Below are positions 8,588-17,189 of a DNA stretch of 64,000 bases, piece after piece; position 1 is the first letter of the stretch; each line of letters starts with the position of its first letter. Under the pieces are notes generated by a model. It searched no databases. It saw only the letters and a list, made by a program, of their open reading frames with translations, and was not told the origin of the DNA. Where the stretch lies: assembly GCF_938023125.1 (NCBI RefSeq), contig NZ_CALHDW010000018.1, positions 186,001 to 250,000 of the forward strand. The letters are read 5' to 3'. Made by a program: the position numbers and the translations under genes. The DNA is from an uncultured Porphyromonas sp. (GTDB taxonomy: Bacteria; Bacteroidota; Bacteroidia; Bacteroidales; Porphyromonadaceae).

Positions 8588-9040
8588 ATGAGAGTTGTAA
8601 TACAGCGGGTACGGTATGCCCGCCTCTCTGTTGGAGGAGAGCTTATCAGCCAAATATCCCAAGGTTTGATGGTATTGGTCGGTATTGCGGAGGAGGATGG
8701 TCGCGAAGAAATTAGCTACCTTTGTAAGAAGCTGGCCGCCCTGCGCATCTTTGATGATGAGGAGGGGGTAATGAATAGATCCGTGGTAGATATAGACGGA
8801 GAGGTGATGCTTGTAAGCCAATTCACCCTAATGGCTAGCACAAAGAAGGGGAATAGACCTAGCTATATACATGCTGCACGCCCTGAGATCAGTCGCCCTT
8901 TGTACGACGAGTTTTGCTTCGCTTTGGAGGAGCTACTCGGTAAAAAAGTGGCACGAGGATGCTTCGGGGCCGATATGCAAATCGAGCTACTCAACGATGG
9001 TCCAGTGACCATCACGATAGATACGGCTAGGGATCGATAG
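8588..9040 (+). CDS. dtd: D-aminoacyl-tRNA deacylase
   Basis: A 150-residue proofreading enzyme that removes D-amino acids (and glycine from tRNA-Ala) from mischarged tRNAs. The start MRVVIQRVRYARLSVGG is typical, and both family signatures are present: VSQFTLMA (about residue 77), normally S-Q-F-T-L, and the GP motif NDGPVTITID near the end that excludes L-amino acids. It lies 14 bases after uvrC and 9 before the next gene, so it is clearly co-transcribed. Length and motifs are normal for the family. Confidence 0.96.
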   Translation: MRVVIQRVRYARLSVGGELISQISQGLMVLVGIAEEDGREEISYLCKKLAALRIFDDEEGVMNRSVVDIDGEVMLVSQFTLMASTKKGNRPSYIHAARPEISRPLYDEFCFALEELLGKKVARGCFGADMQIELLNDGPVTITIDTARDR

Positions 9041-9049
9041 GAGAGAGCT

Positions 9050-9433
9050 ATGACTATAAACGAATGGCAAAAATCCGTGGATGAATGGATTCATACCTAC
9101 GGGGTGCGCTACTTCGATGAGCTAACGAATATGGCAATTCTCGCCGAAGAGACGGGAGAAGTGGCTCGTATCATGGCTCGCCGCTACGGAGAGCAAAGCC
9201 TGAAGGAGGGTGCTACCCTCGGAGATTTGGGCGACGAATTGGCCGATCTTATATGGGTAGCAACCTGCATTGCCAACCAAACCGGCATCGACCTTGAGGC
9301 GGCTCTGCATGCTAATCTGGAGAAAAAGACGCAGCGCGATAGGGAGCGGCATCGACAGAATCCTCGCCTTCAGAGCCCTGACGACAGCTCTTTTTCTCCC
9401 TCGAATCACGCGCAATCAGAAGACAATAAATAA
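9050..9433 (+). CDS. MazG-like nucleotide pyrophosphohydrolase
   Basis: A 127-residue single-domain member of the all-alpha NTP pyrophosphohydrolase group. The metal-binding E-x2-E pattern appears as AEETGEV (about residue 32) and the partner helix as LGDELADLIWV (about 66-76). The last 25 residues (PDDSSFSPSNHAQSEDNK) are a polar tail outside the fold. Enzymes of this type hydrolyse non-canonical or surplus NTPs and dNTPs to monophosphates. Its position between dtd and deoC, in a run of quality-control and nucleotide genes, is consistent with house-cleaning, but the substrate cannot be read from the sequence. Confidence 0.85.
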   Translation: MTINEWQKSVDEWIHTYGVRYFDELTNMAILAEETGEVARIMARRYGEQSLKEGATLGDLGDELADLIWVATCIANQTGIDLEAALHANLEKKTQRDRERHRQNPRLQSPDDSSFSPSNHAQSEDNK

Positions 9434-9444
9434 CTCGAATTAAG

Positions 9445-10326
9445 ATGGAACTACAAGGAAAAATCCAAGAGACTTTTGAGCATTTTACTCCGGCATCTTC
9501 CCCCGAAGAGATCGACAAGATCGTTGAGGGGATTATTGCTCGTCGCTATAAAACTGCTTACTCGGCAGATACTCTTCGCTTTTTATTCAGCACCATAGAC
9601 CTTACAACTCTGGCCGGGGCGGATACCAAAGAGAGTGTACAAAAGCTTGTAGAGACGGTAAATCACACGGCTTCTCACCCCGAGGAGGGGCTTCCCAACG
9701 TGGCTGCGGTCTGTGTATATCCCCTACAAGTGCCTGTTGTAAAGGAGTTTATGAAGGCAGACGGGGTGCGTATTGCTGCTGTAAGTGGAGGCTTTCCGGC
9801 ATCACAAACTTTCCTAGAGATTAAGTTGGCAGAGACGGCTCTTACTGTGGCTGCCGGTGCTGATGAGATAGATATTGTGCTGAATCTCAATCACTTCCTT
9901 CCGGGTAACTATTCGGCTGTAGTGGAGGAGATAGAGGAACAGAAGGCGGCATGTCGCTCGGCGCACCTCAAGGTGATATTGGAGACGGGGCTTCTCAAAG
10001 ATCCTGAGCTGGTACGTAAGGCTTCCATTCTCTCGCTCTACTCCGGTGCCGATTTCATCAAGACCTCCACCGGCAAAGAGTATCCCGGAGCCGATCTTCG
10101 TGCTGCCTATACGATGTGTTGTGCCCTTCGTGACTACCACAAACAGACCGGCCTCTTGCGAGGGGTTAAGTTCTCCGGCGGGATCCGTACGGCGGAAGAG
10201 GCCGTCAAGTACTACTGCATTGTAGAGGAGGTCTTGGGGGCTGAGTGGAAGACCAATAAGCTATTCCGCATAGGGGCAAGTAGCTTGGCCGGTAACCTCA
10301 TAAAGGCTATTGCGGAGTGTAAGTAG
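9445..10326 (+). CDS. deoC: Deoxyribose-phosphate aldolase
   Basis: Class I aldolase that cleaves 2-deoxyribose 5-phosphate to acetaldehyde and glyceraldehyde 3-phosphate in deoxynucleoside breakdown. The 293 residues include VCVYPLQV, the VILETGLL strand, the Schiff-base segment ADFIKTSTGK (lysine at about residue 209) and VKFSGGIRTAEEA with the second active-site lysine. It is longer than the 220-residue DeoC type but matches the 260-300-residue form common in this phylum. It is the last gene of the mnmG run and is followed by a strong terminator. Confidence 0.95.
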   Translation: MELQGKIQETFEHFTPASSPEEIDKIVEGIIARRYKTAYSADTLRFLFSTIDLTTLAGADTKESVQKLVETVNHTASHPEEGLPNVAAVCVYPLQVPVVKEFMKADGVRIAAVSGGFPASQTFLEIKLAETALTVAAGADEIDIVLNLNHFLPGNYSAVVEEIEEQKAACRSAHLKVILETGLLKDPELVRKASILSLYSGADFIKTSTGKEYPGADLRAAYTMCCALRDYHKQTGLLRGVKFSGGIRTAEEAVKYYCIVEEVLGAEWKTNKLFRIGASSLAGNLIKAIAECK

Positions 10327-10439
10327 CCATCTGGGGTTGGAGTAGTAGATTAAATTTTGTAGCCGCCTCCGGATGCCGCTTTAATTGTTCGTGGCGAGAA
10401 GGTTTCCACACCTCCGCTTCGCTATTTAGAATTTGGAAT

Positions 10440-10481
10440 GCTCCTCTTTTTAGAAATGAATCTAAAAGGAGGAGCTTTTTT
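10440..10481 (+). terminator. Terminator after deoC
   Basis: GCTCCTCTTTTTAGA pairs with TCTAAAAGGAGGAGC (15 bp, one wobble, 6-base loop) followed by TTTTTT. It ends the mnmG-deoC unit. Confidence 0.85.
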
Positions 10482-10493
10482 GTCTAGAATATG

Positions 10494-10501
10494 TATTTTT
10501 G
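10494..10501 (+). promoter_or_regulatory. -7 element of the BspA-type LRR gene
   Basis: TATTTTTG fits TAnnTTTG, 31 bases before the start codon and directly after the preceding terminator. Confidence 0.5.
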
Positions 10502-10532
10502 TGGCAAATTGTAAATTACTAATTAGAGTTCT

Positions 10533-12944
10533 ATGAAGACGAAAGCTATGCTGAGACAAATTTTGTCTGGGTGCCTTTTGGCGTTTGGCATCAGTTCTAT
10601 GTATGCTCAAACAAGTGTAGAAACCACTGCCGGCAAGCTCAAAGAGCAGCTCACCGGTAAGGATGTAAAGCAACTCATCCTTAGTGGAGAAATGAATGCA
10701 AACGACTTTGCTTTTCTTCGCGATTTGCAGGGGGTAGAGGTGCTCGACCTTTCCGGGATAGAGATTGTGCCGGGGGGAAGTTATACACCTATGTACGACA
10801 AAATAGAGACCCGACCGAGGGTAATGCCCGGCTTTTGGCTTTTCCAATCAGAGCTCGCAAAGTCGCTTAAAGAGATCACTCTGCCCGAGACGGTAAAGGT
10901 GATATCCTTGCGTTCGCTCCAAGATGGGGAGCTATTGACCAAGATCACGTTGCCTGCGGAGCTCGATAGTATTCACGAGATGGCTTTTGGCTATTGTACG
11001 GCATTAGAGGAGATCACAATACCTGAGAGTGTAAAGAGCATTGGGGCGTCGGCCTTCGAGCATTGTAGTGCATTGGAAGAGATCGAGCTACCCGAGAATC
11101 TCTCCTTCTTAGGGCCGTTTGCCTTCAGTGGGTGTGCCTCTCTCAAGCGTATGAATTTGCCGGAGGGGATCCACAAGTTGGGGAGCGGTCTATTTAAGGG
11201 ATGCTCTACGCTAGAGAATGTAGAGATGAGTAAGGAGGTGTACTCTATCGGATCTTTTTGTTTCGAGAAGTGTGTAGGCCTTACGGAGGTGGACCTTCCT
11301 TATATGCTCGATACGCTTGGGCATAGTGCTTTTGAGGGGTGTACAAATCTTGCAAAAGTACGTTTCTACAACGAGGGGCTCGACTCTATTCCCAGCAATC
11401 TCTTCAAGGAGTGTAGTGCCCTCTCCGAGGTTAATATTCCCTCGAATGTGTACTATATCGGACCGTTTGCTTTTAGTGGATGTACTTCGCTTGCCAGCGT
11501 GGTATTGCCGGCATCGCTTGAGGTGATTATGGGAGGGGCCTTTGCTCGTACTGCCCTCGAAGCGGCTATGGTTCCCTCCAAGGTGCGTACCATTGCCTAT
11601 GGGGCTTTTGCGCGTTGCGAAAATCTAAAGGTGGCCACGTTGCCTTCTGCTCTTGAGGAGCTGGGAGAGGTGGCCTTTGCCGGTTGTGAAAAACTTTCTC
11701 TTGTTTATGCCGATATGCCTACGCCCTTGCCGCTTGATAAGGCTAAGGGGTTGGAGTCTTTTAGGGGGTATAATAGTGATCAAGAATTCTATCTACATGT
11801 GCCGGAGGCGAGCCTCGAAGCCTATAAGGCGGCTCCCGGTTGGAAGGAGATTAAAGGCCTGACGGGAGCTGCTCAGCAGCACTTTGTCTTGTCGGATACG
11901 AAGCGTCTTCTCGACTATGTTGCCCTCCGTGAGGAGGGGCAGAGTCTTGCAGACTATCTTGCAAACCTAGGGGATAAGGTTTCTCAGTTTGCGCTCAAGG
12001 ATGTGAAGATCTCCGGGCGTTGGAAAGAAGAGGATGCCAAGGCAGCTCTTGAGATTTTCCCATCGATAACCCAGTCGGTAGACTTTAGCGAGCTGGAGGA
12101 TCCCGACAATCTGCTCCCGGGTTTCTCTTGGAAGGATTGTCGAGCTCTCGTCTCTCTCAAGTTGCCTAAGAGTGTTACGGAGATCCATGCGGAGCAATTC
12201 TCGGGATGTAAGTCCCTCAAGAGCCTTTCGATGCCGAGCCTCGAAAAAATTGCCGAAGATGCCTTCTCCGGCTGTCAAGCTCTGGAGACCTTGCCATCGC
12301 TAGAGGGGCTCAAGGAGTTGGAGAGCCGTGCTTTCTTTGGATGTGCTTCGCTCAAGGAGGTACAGCTCCCCAAGGCCATTGTATTTGTTCCGGCCTATGT
12401 TTTTGCTAATTGTACGAAGCTCTCTAAGATTACTTTGGGAGCTGAGACTACGGATATTGATGAGTGGGCATTTTTCAATTGTCGAGCTCTTACCTCTCTG
12501 ACCTTACCTGCTACTACCTCCGAGATCAAGGAGCGTGCATTCTATGGCTGTACTCATCTCGAGCGCCTTGTAGTTGAGGCGCTCACGCCTCCCGACCTTG
12601 GTGATAATGTATTCTCACCATGGCACTTCCAAAATACCGAGTTGCGACTTATGAGCGAAGAGGCAAGGGCTGAGTACAAAGAGGCTGAGGGTTGGCGCGA
12701 GTTCCAAAAGGTTTCGGTTTGGGACTCTACGGAGATCATGAATATGCCGCAAGGTAATGCCTATGGGCTAGAGGGGGCTATCGTATTGCAGAGTGCCACC
12801 AAGGAGCCTGCCGCTGTCTACTCGCTCTCCGGAGCATGTGTGGCTCGCCTGGCTGAGGTGCAGGGCGCAGTGCGTTTGGCCGTAGCCGAAGGGCTTTACA
12901 TTGTGCGCCTTGGTGCATCATCGTTTAAGGTTGTAGTTCGCTAG
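10533..12944 (+). CDS. Secreted BspA-type leucine-rich-repeat protein with T9SS-like tail
   Basis: An 803-residue surface or secreted protein. A signal peptide ends at about MYAQ (residue 26). Two arrays of the 23-residue BspA/TpLRR repeat follow, about residues 95-400 and 515-690, with the recurrent pattern AFxxCxxLxxIxLPxxxxxI (for example SAFEHCSALEEIELPENL). Between them is a non-repeat linker. The last 70 residues (VYSLSGACVARL, then GLYIVRLGASSFKVVVR) form a typical T9SS type A sorting domain, so the protein probably crosses the outer membrane through the T9SS and is anchored or released there. BspA-like proteins of oral relatives bind fibronectin and fibrinogen; the ligand here is unknown. 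Confidence 0.88.
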   Translation: MKTKAMLRQILSGCLLAFGISSMYAQTSVETTAGKLKEQLTGKDVKQLILSGEMNANDFAFLRDLQGVEVLDLSGIEIVPGGSYTPMYDKIETRPRVMPGFWLFQSELAKSLKEITLPETVKVISLRSLQDGELLTKITLPAELDSIHEMAFGYCTALEEITIPESVKSIGASAFEHCSALEEIELPENLSFLGPFAFSGCASLKRMNLPEGIHKLGSGLFKGCSTLENVEMSKEVYSIGSFCFEKCVGLTEVDLPYMLDTLGHSAFEGCTNLAKVRFYNEGLDSIPSNLFKECSALSEVNIPSNVYYIGPFAFSGCTSLASVVLPASLEVIMGGAFARTALEAAMVPSKVRTIAYGAFARCENLKVATLPSALEELGEVAFAGCEKLSLVYADMPTPLPLDKAKGLESFRGYNSDQEFYLHVPEASLEAYKAAPGWKEIKGLTGAAQQHFVLSDTKRLLDYVALREEGQSLADYLANLGDKVSQFALKDVKISGRWKEEDAKAALEIFPSITQSVDFSELEDPDNLLPGFSWKDCRALVSLKLPKSVTEIHAEQFSGCKSLKSLSMPSLEKIAEDAFSGCQALETLPSLEGLKELESRAFFGCASLKEVQLPKAIVFVPAYVFANCTKLSKITLGAETTDIDEWAFFNCRALTSLTLPATTSEIKERAFYGCTHLERLVVEALTPPDLGDNVFSPWHFQNTELRLMSEEARAEYKEAEGWREFQKVSVWDSTEIMNMPQGNAYGLEGAIVLQSATKEPAAVYSLSGACVARLAEVQGAVRLAVAEGLYIVRLGASSFKVVVR

Positions 12945-12969
12945 TTTTAGCGGTAAATAATGGTTATCT

Positions 12970-13030
12970 GAGGATGTCTTCTTGCGGTTTCTCCCTGTTG
13001 TGGAGATCGGGGGGAGGCATCTTCCTTTTT
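12970..13030 (+). terminator. Terminator-like hairpin between two LRR genes
   Basis: GAGGATGTCTTC pairs with GGAGGCATCTTC (12 bp with three wobbles), enclosing a smaller CTCC/GGAG hairpin, and is followed by CTTTTTG. No promoter was found between it and the next gene 10 bases on, so partial read-through is likely. Confidence 0.55.
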
Positions 13031-13039
13031 GTTTGATCT

Positions 13040-14800
13040 ATGGTACGGAAACATTTACTTCTTCCAATTTTCATTGGAGTTTTAGCCCTTTCGTCCCTCT
13101 CTCTAGGGGCACAATCCATTCCGGAGGCTGAGCGAGCTGCTCTCGTTGCTATCTACAAGGCTACGGGGGGAACTAACTGGCATGATCCCTATCGATGGGA
13201 CTTGTCCAAAGATGCCTCCACCTGGCAGGGGGTTACCATCAAGGAGGGGCATGTCACGGAGTTGTTCCTCGAAGATGCCGGGCTTGTGGGCAAATTCCCG
13301 GGGGAAGAGTTGCTCTCACTGCCACACTTATCCGGCCTTCTTCTTGGCAATAATGGGCTTACGGGGCCTATCCCTAGCGAGATAGGAAAAGTCAAAACCC
13401 TCACGCAGCTCCGTTTGGGCAACAATAAGTTTACGGGCGAAGTGCCCGACCTTTCGCAGCTTGTGCTCTTGGAGTTTCTCTTCATCAACGACCTTGCCGT
13501 GTCGGGTAGTCTACCTGACATCACTAAGATGCCCGACCTGCTTATTGCCGACTTTTCTAACTGCCAATTCTCGGGCTCCTTGCCCATGGAGATCGGCAAT
13601 TGTAGCAAGATGCTTTCGTTGGATGTCACCCACAACAAGCTATCCGGCGAGGTGCCCCGGAGCTTTACTCGCTGCATTGCCTTGATGGATCTTTCGCTGC
13701 AAGATAATGAGTTCTCAGGGGCTATCCCCGATCTCTCGGGAGCCACCCATTTGGGAGAGAAGAACGAGTTTATTTTTGGGCGTTGCTACTTCAATGACAA
13801 CCAATTCACGGGTCCCTTCCCCGAGTGGGCTATAAGGCACGCCTCCCTCTCGCGCTTTACTTGTCAGAACAACAAGTTGGAAGGCGAGTTTCCTCAAGAC
13901 CTTTCGGGGATGGTCCGGCTCGAAGTGCTCTATGCCGGCAATAATAAGTTTACCGGTACAATGCCTGGCATTTTGCCATCGAAAATCGAAGAATTGGATC
14001 TGAGTTACAACAAACTCACGGGGCCCATCCCTAATTATTCGGAGGCTCTCGCCTTGAGTTCGCTTTTCCTCCAAGGCAATGAATTGTCGGGCAAGGTGCC
14101 TCCCTTCTACAAAAAGGTCAAGGGCTTTGCCAATCTCAATGTGATGCTAAATCGCTTTTCTTTTGCCGACTTTGCCGATTGGAAGAAGTATGCTACGAGC
14201 CGGGATGTAATCTTTAGAGTAGGGTTACAAAGGGCCTATCAAGAGAATAAAAAGGTAGAGCTGGCCGCCGGAGATAAGCTCCAACTCGATGCTACCTACC
14301 AAGGGAAAGGGTTGATTGGAAACTGCAAATATCAATGGTATCGTACCGATAATCTGGAGCCCATAAAGGGGGCAACGAGCCCGATTCTTACGGTGGAGCA
14401 TGTATCCGAAGCGGAGGCCTTTAAGCATGTTTGCTTTATTACTACGGACTATTTTGGCGATTGGAAGGAGTATGACCTGCGAGAGGTGGCGACTATGCCT
14501 TCCGGCATTTACGATGTTTGGGTAGATGGTAAGAGTTTGGCTAATGGGGAGGTATCTTCAGCCCTGCAGGGGAGTTGCTGTATTTTCCCAACCGAAGTGA
14601 CTACGGGCTCTGTCTCTCTCTCGGCTCCGGAGGTGGTGGAGTCGTTTTGGCTTTTCGACACAAAAGGGGTACGTATCAGGGCGCAGCGAGAGGGCTTAGA
14701 TCGGGGTATCGATCTCTCGGGTATCGCTTGTGGCAATTACCTTGCCATGCTGCTTTTGAAGGATGGCTCTTGGGTAAAGCAACTTATCACGCTGCGTTGA
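13040..14800 (+). CDS. Secreted LRR protein (LxxNxLTGxIP type) with Ig-like domain and T9SS-like tail
   Basis: A 586-residue exported protein. The signal peptide ends at about SLGAQ (residue 25). An N-terminal cap with TNWHDPYRWD resembles the cap of plant-type LRR proteins. Repeats of the form LLLGNNGLTGPIPSEIG occupy about residues 80-370. Next is an Ig-like or PKD-like domain (about 395-470) with YQWYRTDNLEPIKGATSPIL. The tail (LFDTKGVRIRA, then GNYLAMLLLKDGSWVKQLIT) has the layout of a T9SS sorting domain, less canonical than that of the upstream gene. The repeat class is quite different from its BspA-type neighbour, so the pair is not a simple duplication. Confidence 0.85.
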   Translation: MVRKHLLLPIFIGVLALSSLSLGAQSIPEAERAALVAIYKATGGTNWHDPYRWDLSKDASTWQGVTIKEGHVTELFLEDAGLVGKFPGEELLSLPHLSGLLLGNNGLTGPIPSEIGKVKTLTQLRLGNNKFTGEVPDLSQLVLLEFLFINDLAVSGSLPDITKMPDLLIADFSNCQFSGSLPMEIGNCSKMLSLDVTHNKLSGEVPRSFTRCIALMDLSLQDNEFSGAIPDLSGATHLGEKNEFIFGRCYFNDNQFTGPFPEWAIRHASLSRFTCQNNKLEGEFPQDLSGMVRLEVLYAGNNKFTGTMPGILPSKIEELDLSYNKLTGPIPNYSEALALSSLFLQGNELSGKVPPFYKKVKGFANLNVMLNRFSFADFADWKKYATSRDVIFRVGLQRAYQENKKVELAAGDKLQLDATYQGKGLIGNCKYQWYRTDNLEPIKGATSPILTVEHVSEAEAFKHVCFITTDYFGDWKEYDLREVATMPSGIYDVWVDGKSLANGEVSSALQGSCCIFPTEVTTGSVSLSAPEVVESFWLFDTKGVRIRAQREGLDRGIDLSGIACGNYLAMLLLKDGSWVKQLITLR

Positions 14801-15034
14801 GCGGCTTGCCGTTAGAGGTTGATTCTTAAGACTATCTTGCCCAATACTGCGCTCCCTTACCGGCTAAAAAGAAAAAGATTTCTGCCCGAGATTTGGCTGC
14901 CTCCAGCCCGAGAAACATTTTTTTCTTGCCCTGTGGCGGAATCTTTTTCACCCTGCCTTTTGGGGGCGTTTCCCACGTAATAAAAGGCCATTTTAGTGCC
15001 CTAAAAAAGGGCCCTCCCGGGTTGACTAGGGGTA

Positions 15035-16990
15035 TTATGGAGCAATGATAAAAGAGTATCGCTTGCTCTGTTGGGCTGTAGTGAGCCGGATGGAGACAAT
15101 ATGGGGCGTGTGGGGAGGTAGGCTGTGAAGCTGAGTCTGTTCGCCTTTGAGAAAGATCCGGCACCACGCTTGGGTGGCAGCGCGTCCCAAGATGGCAGCG
15201 CGGTACCCTCTGAGTGTGTAGAGGGTGAGAGTGGCATTATTGGCGGGGTCTTGTAGCGCATAGAGTGTAAGTGCGGCTATTTGCTCCGGAGTAAGGGTTT
15301 CTCCCTCGCGCTCTTCGATGGGCAAATCGCACTCTACTCGCACGGAGTTGGGTCTACCGGGGGTGGCATTGCCCTGCTCGGGGCGTGCTACATGCCAATT
15401 GTCGAGGGTGAGTGCGGGTCGGGTGAATAGGATGCGCTCTAGGGATACCCCTTCGCTCATTTCTCCTCGAGATGCAATTTTGGGCCCGTAGAACATCTCT
15501 TCCACAACGGCCGAATCGCAGAGGGAGTAGAGCACGATTTGCCCCTCCCGATTGGGGAGTGCCGGGAACTTTTCGATCTCACTAAGGCTGTCTATTGAGC
15601 AGTGGTAGTAGTCGGCAAGGCCTCGCTTCCAGGGGGTGATGGCTCGGTATTCGTTGGGCTGAATCAGATGATTTTCTTCTACTGTGAGGGGGTATAGTTT
15701 GCTTCGCCGGCCTTCTGTGCGCACGGCTAGCGCATAGTCTCGAATGTCAATAGGGTGCGTGGTGGGGTTGTATACCTCAACGAACTCCGCTGCGTGGGCC
15801 GTAGGGTGGGGGAGTACCTCGCTAAGGAGCAGATGGTCTTGGGGTAGGTGCTCTTCGTCGGGCTTGCCGAGTCCTATGGAGTCGCTAGGGAGGGTTATTT
15901 CAAAATCGATCCGCTCCGAGGGGGCGAGAGCGCCATCGAGGTTTTTTATGCCCCGAACAAAAAGACTGTAGTTGCCCGATTTGAATGGCTTTTCCAGATC
16001 GAGCGTGATGGTTTTCCCCTTGATGCCGGGGGTAAGGGTGCCACAAGAGGGTTGTAGATCAAACTCTGCGCCCTCTATGCTTACCAGGCTATGCGTTATG
16101 AGACGGATGCTTTGAGGGGTAAAATCGAAGTCGGCAAAGATGGACTCTGTGGGGGTTATGGGCGATTCGTTTGCGCTGAGTCGCTCTTGGGCATAGAGGA
16201 GCCGGTGAAGCGTAAAGTGCTGTGCGTTTTTGAGCGAGTACCGTAGGGCAATGCCCGAGAAGGAGCCTTGTGCGTAATCTTGTGGGGGAAGACTTGTTGA
16301 GTCGCACCCTATGTAGATAAACTTCTGCCGGGGCTCTAGGCTCTTCTTGAGGTAAAGTTGCCATCCCTCCGAGCCCGAGTAAGTGATATGCCAAGCGAGG
16401 TGGTGGAGGTTGGCAGAGGTAAATCGGATGGCGTCGTTTGCGTTGGAGGTGATGATAGGTTTGTCTGCATTCTTGTTTTTGTGTACGATCTCGCCCTCTT
16501 TTCCGACCGAGAAAATGCCCTCAAAGAGCCCAATACTTCCGCTTTCTTCTCCCGAGAGGTAGGCATAGCGGCAGGTGGTATATCCCTTCTCTTGTGTGGG
16601 GGCAGTCAGTGGAGCTATGAGCACAACAAAGGTATTGGCAGAGGTGATGGCAAAGCGAAACGAGATCTCGCCCCGCCACGTATGTATGCCGGATAGTGTG
16701 GGGGTGTGGAGGAGGGCCGCCTTGTTGTGAGTCTTCTTGGGTGCGGTGTCGTAGAGCGTAGCCCCTTCCGGGGTGAGGGAAAACTTTGTAAGTGTGCCCT
16801 GCCATGGTGGGCAGGATAGCGTAGTCGAATCGGCGAATACAATCTGTTCCTGAGCCTTTATCGGGCCTAGGGTTAGTAAGACGAGCACTAGGGCGAGACA
16901 AAGTCTTGCGGTAGATCTTACGGTACGCATCGCTATGAGTGGTATCACTCTCCCTACACTAGGAGATACCTTTGGCACTGATGGTTTCAT
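15035..16990 (-). CDS. Secreted lamin-tail-domain protein
   Basis: A 651-residue exported protein. The clearest part is a lamin tail domain at about residues 385-555: LLLSEVLPHPTAHAAEFVEV, then YNPTTHPIDIRDYAL, closed by NATPGRPNSVR. Upstream are beta-rich segments, one perhaps a concanavalin-like fold (ISFRFAITSANTFVVLIAP). The end (TLYTLRGYRAAILG to KRYSFIIAP) looks like a degenerate T9SS sorting tail. Two starts are possible: the first ATG used here, or the ATG at 16930, which gives the cleaner signal peptide MRTVRSTARLCLALVLVLLT. Proteins of this kind are common in Bacteroidota near outer-membrane genes; no activity is known. Confidence 0.78.
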   Translation of the reverse strand: MKPSVPKVSPSVGRVIPLIAMRTVRSTARLCLALVLVLLTLGPIKAQEQIVFADSTTLSCPPWQGTLTKFSLTPEGATLYDTAPKKTHNKAALLHTPTLSGIHTWRGEISFRFAITSANTFVVLIAPLTAPTQEKGYTTCRYAYLSGEESGSIGLFEGIFSVGKEGEIVHKNKNADKPIITSNANDAIRFTSANLHHLAWHITYSGSEGWQLYLKKSLEPRQKFIYIGCDSTSLPPQDYAQGSFSGIALRYSLKNAQHFTLHRLLYAQERLSANESPITPTESIFADFDFTPQSIRLITHSLVSIEGAEFDLQPSCGTLTPGIKGKTITLDLEKPFKSGNYSLFVRGIKNLDGALAPSERIDFEITLPSDSIGLGKPDEEHLPQDHLLLSEVLPHPTAHAAEFVEVYNPTTHPIDIRDYALAVRTEGRRSKLYPLTVEENHLIQPNEYRAITPWKRGLADYYHCSIDSLSEIEKFPALPNREGQIVLYSLCDSAVVEEMFYGPKIASRGEMSEGVSLERILFTRPALTLDNWHVARPEQGNATPGRPNSVRVECDLPIEEREGETLTPEQIAALTLYALQDPANNATLTLYTLRGYRAAILGRAATQAWCRIFLKGEQTQLHSLPPHTPHIVSIRLTTAQQSKRYSFIIAP

Positions 16991-17020
16991 CTTTAGGGCT
17001 TAGATAGGAGATTTTCTTTG

Positions 17021-17028
17021 CAAATTTA
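17021..17028 (-). promoter_or_regulatory. -7 element of the lamin-tail gene
   Basis: Minus-strand TAAATTTG (plus CAAATTTA) fits TAnnTTTG, 30 bases upstream of the first ATG. Confidence 0.5.
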
Positions 17029-17095
17029 AGCATTTCTTTCTTCTTGTAAGGTCGTGTAGAGCGGCTCGTTTCTACGTCGTTATGGGAATGTTATG

Positions 17096-17103
17096 TATCT
17101 TTG
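17096..17103 (+). promoter_or_regulatory. -7 element of the TPR gene
   Basis: TATCTTTG, exact TAnnTTTG, with an 86-base distance to the start codon. It is divergent from the lamin-tail promoter. Confidence 0.5.
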
Positions 17104-17189
17104 GCGGGAGAATATCCGTCCACTCTCTTGGGATTTTGCGAGCCCCCGGAGAGTTTGGATTGTTGTGCTAAACGATTAGCAGAGATAGT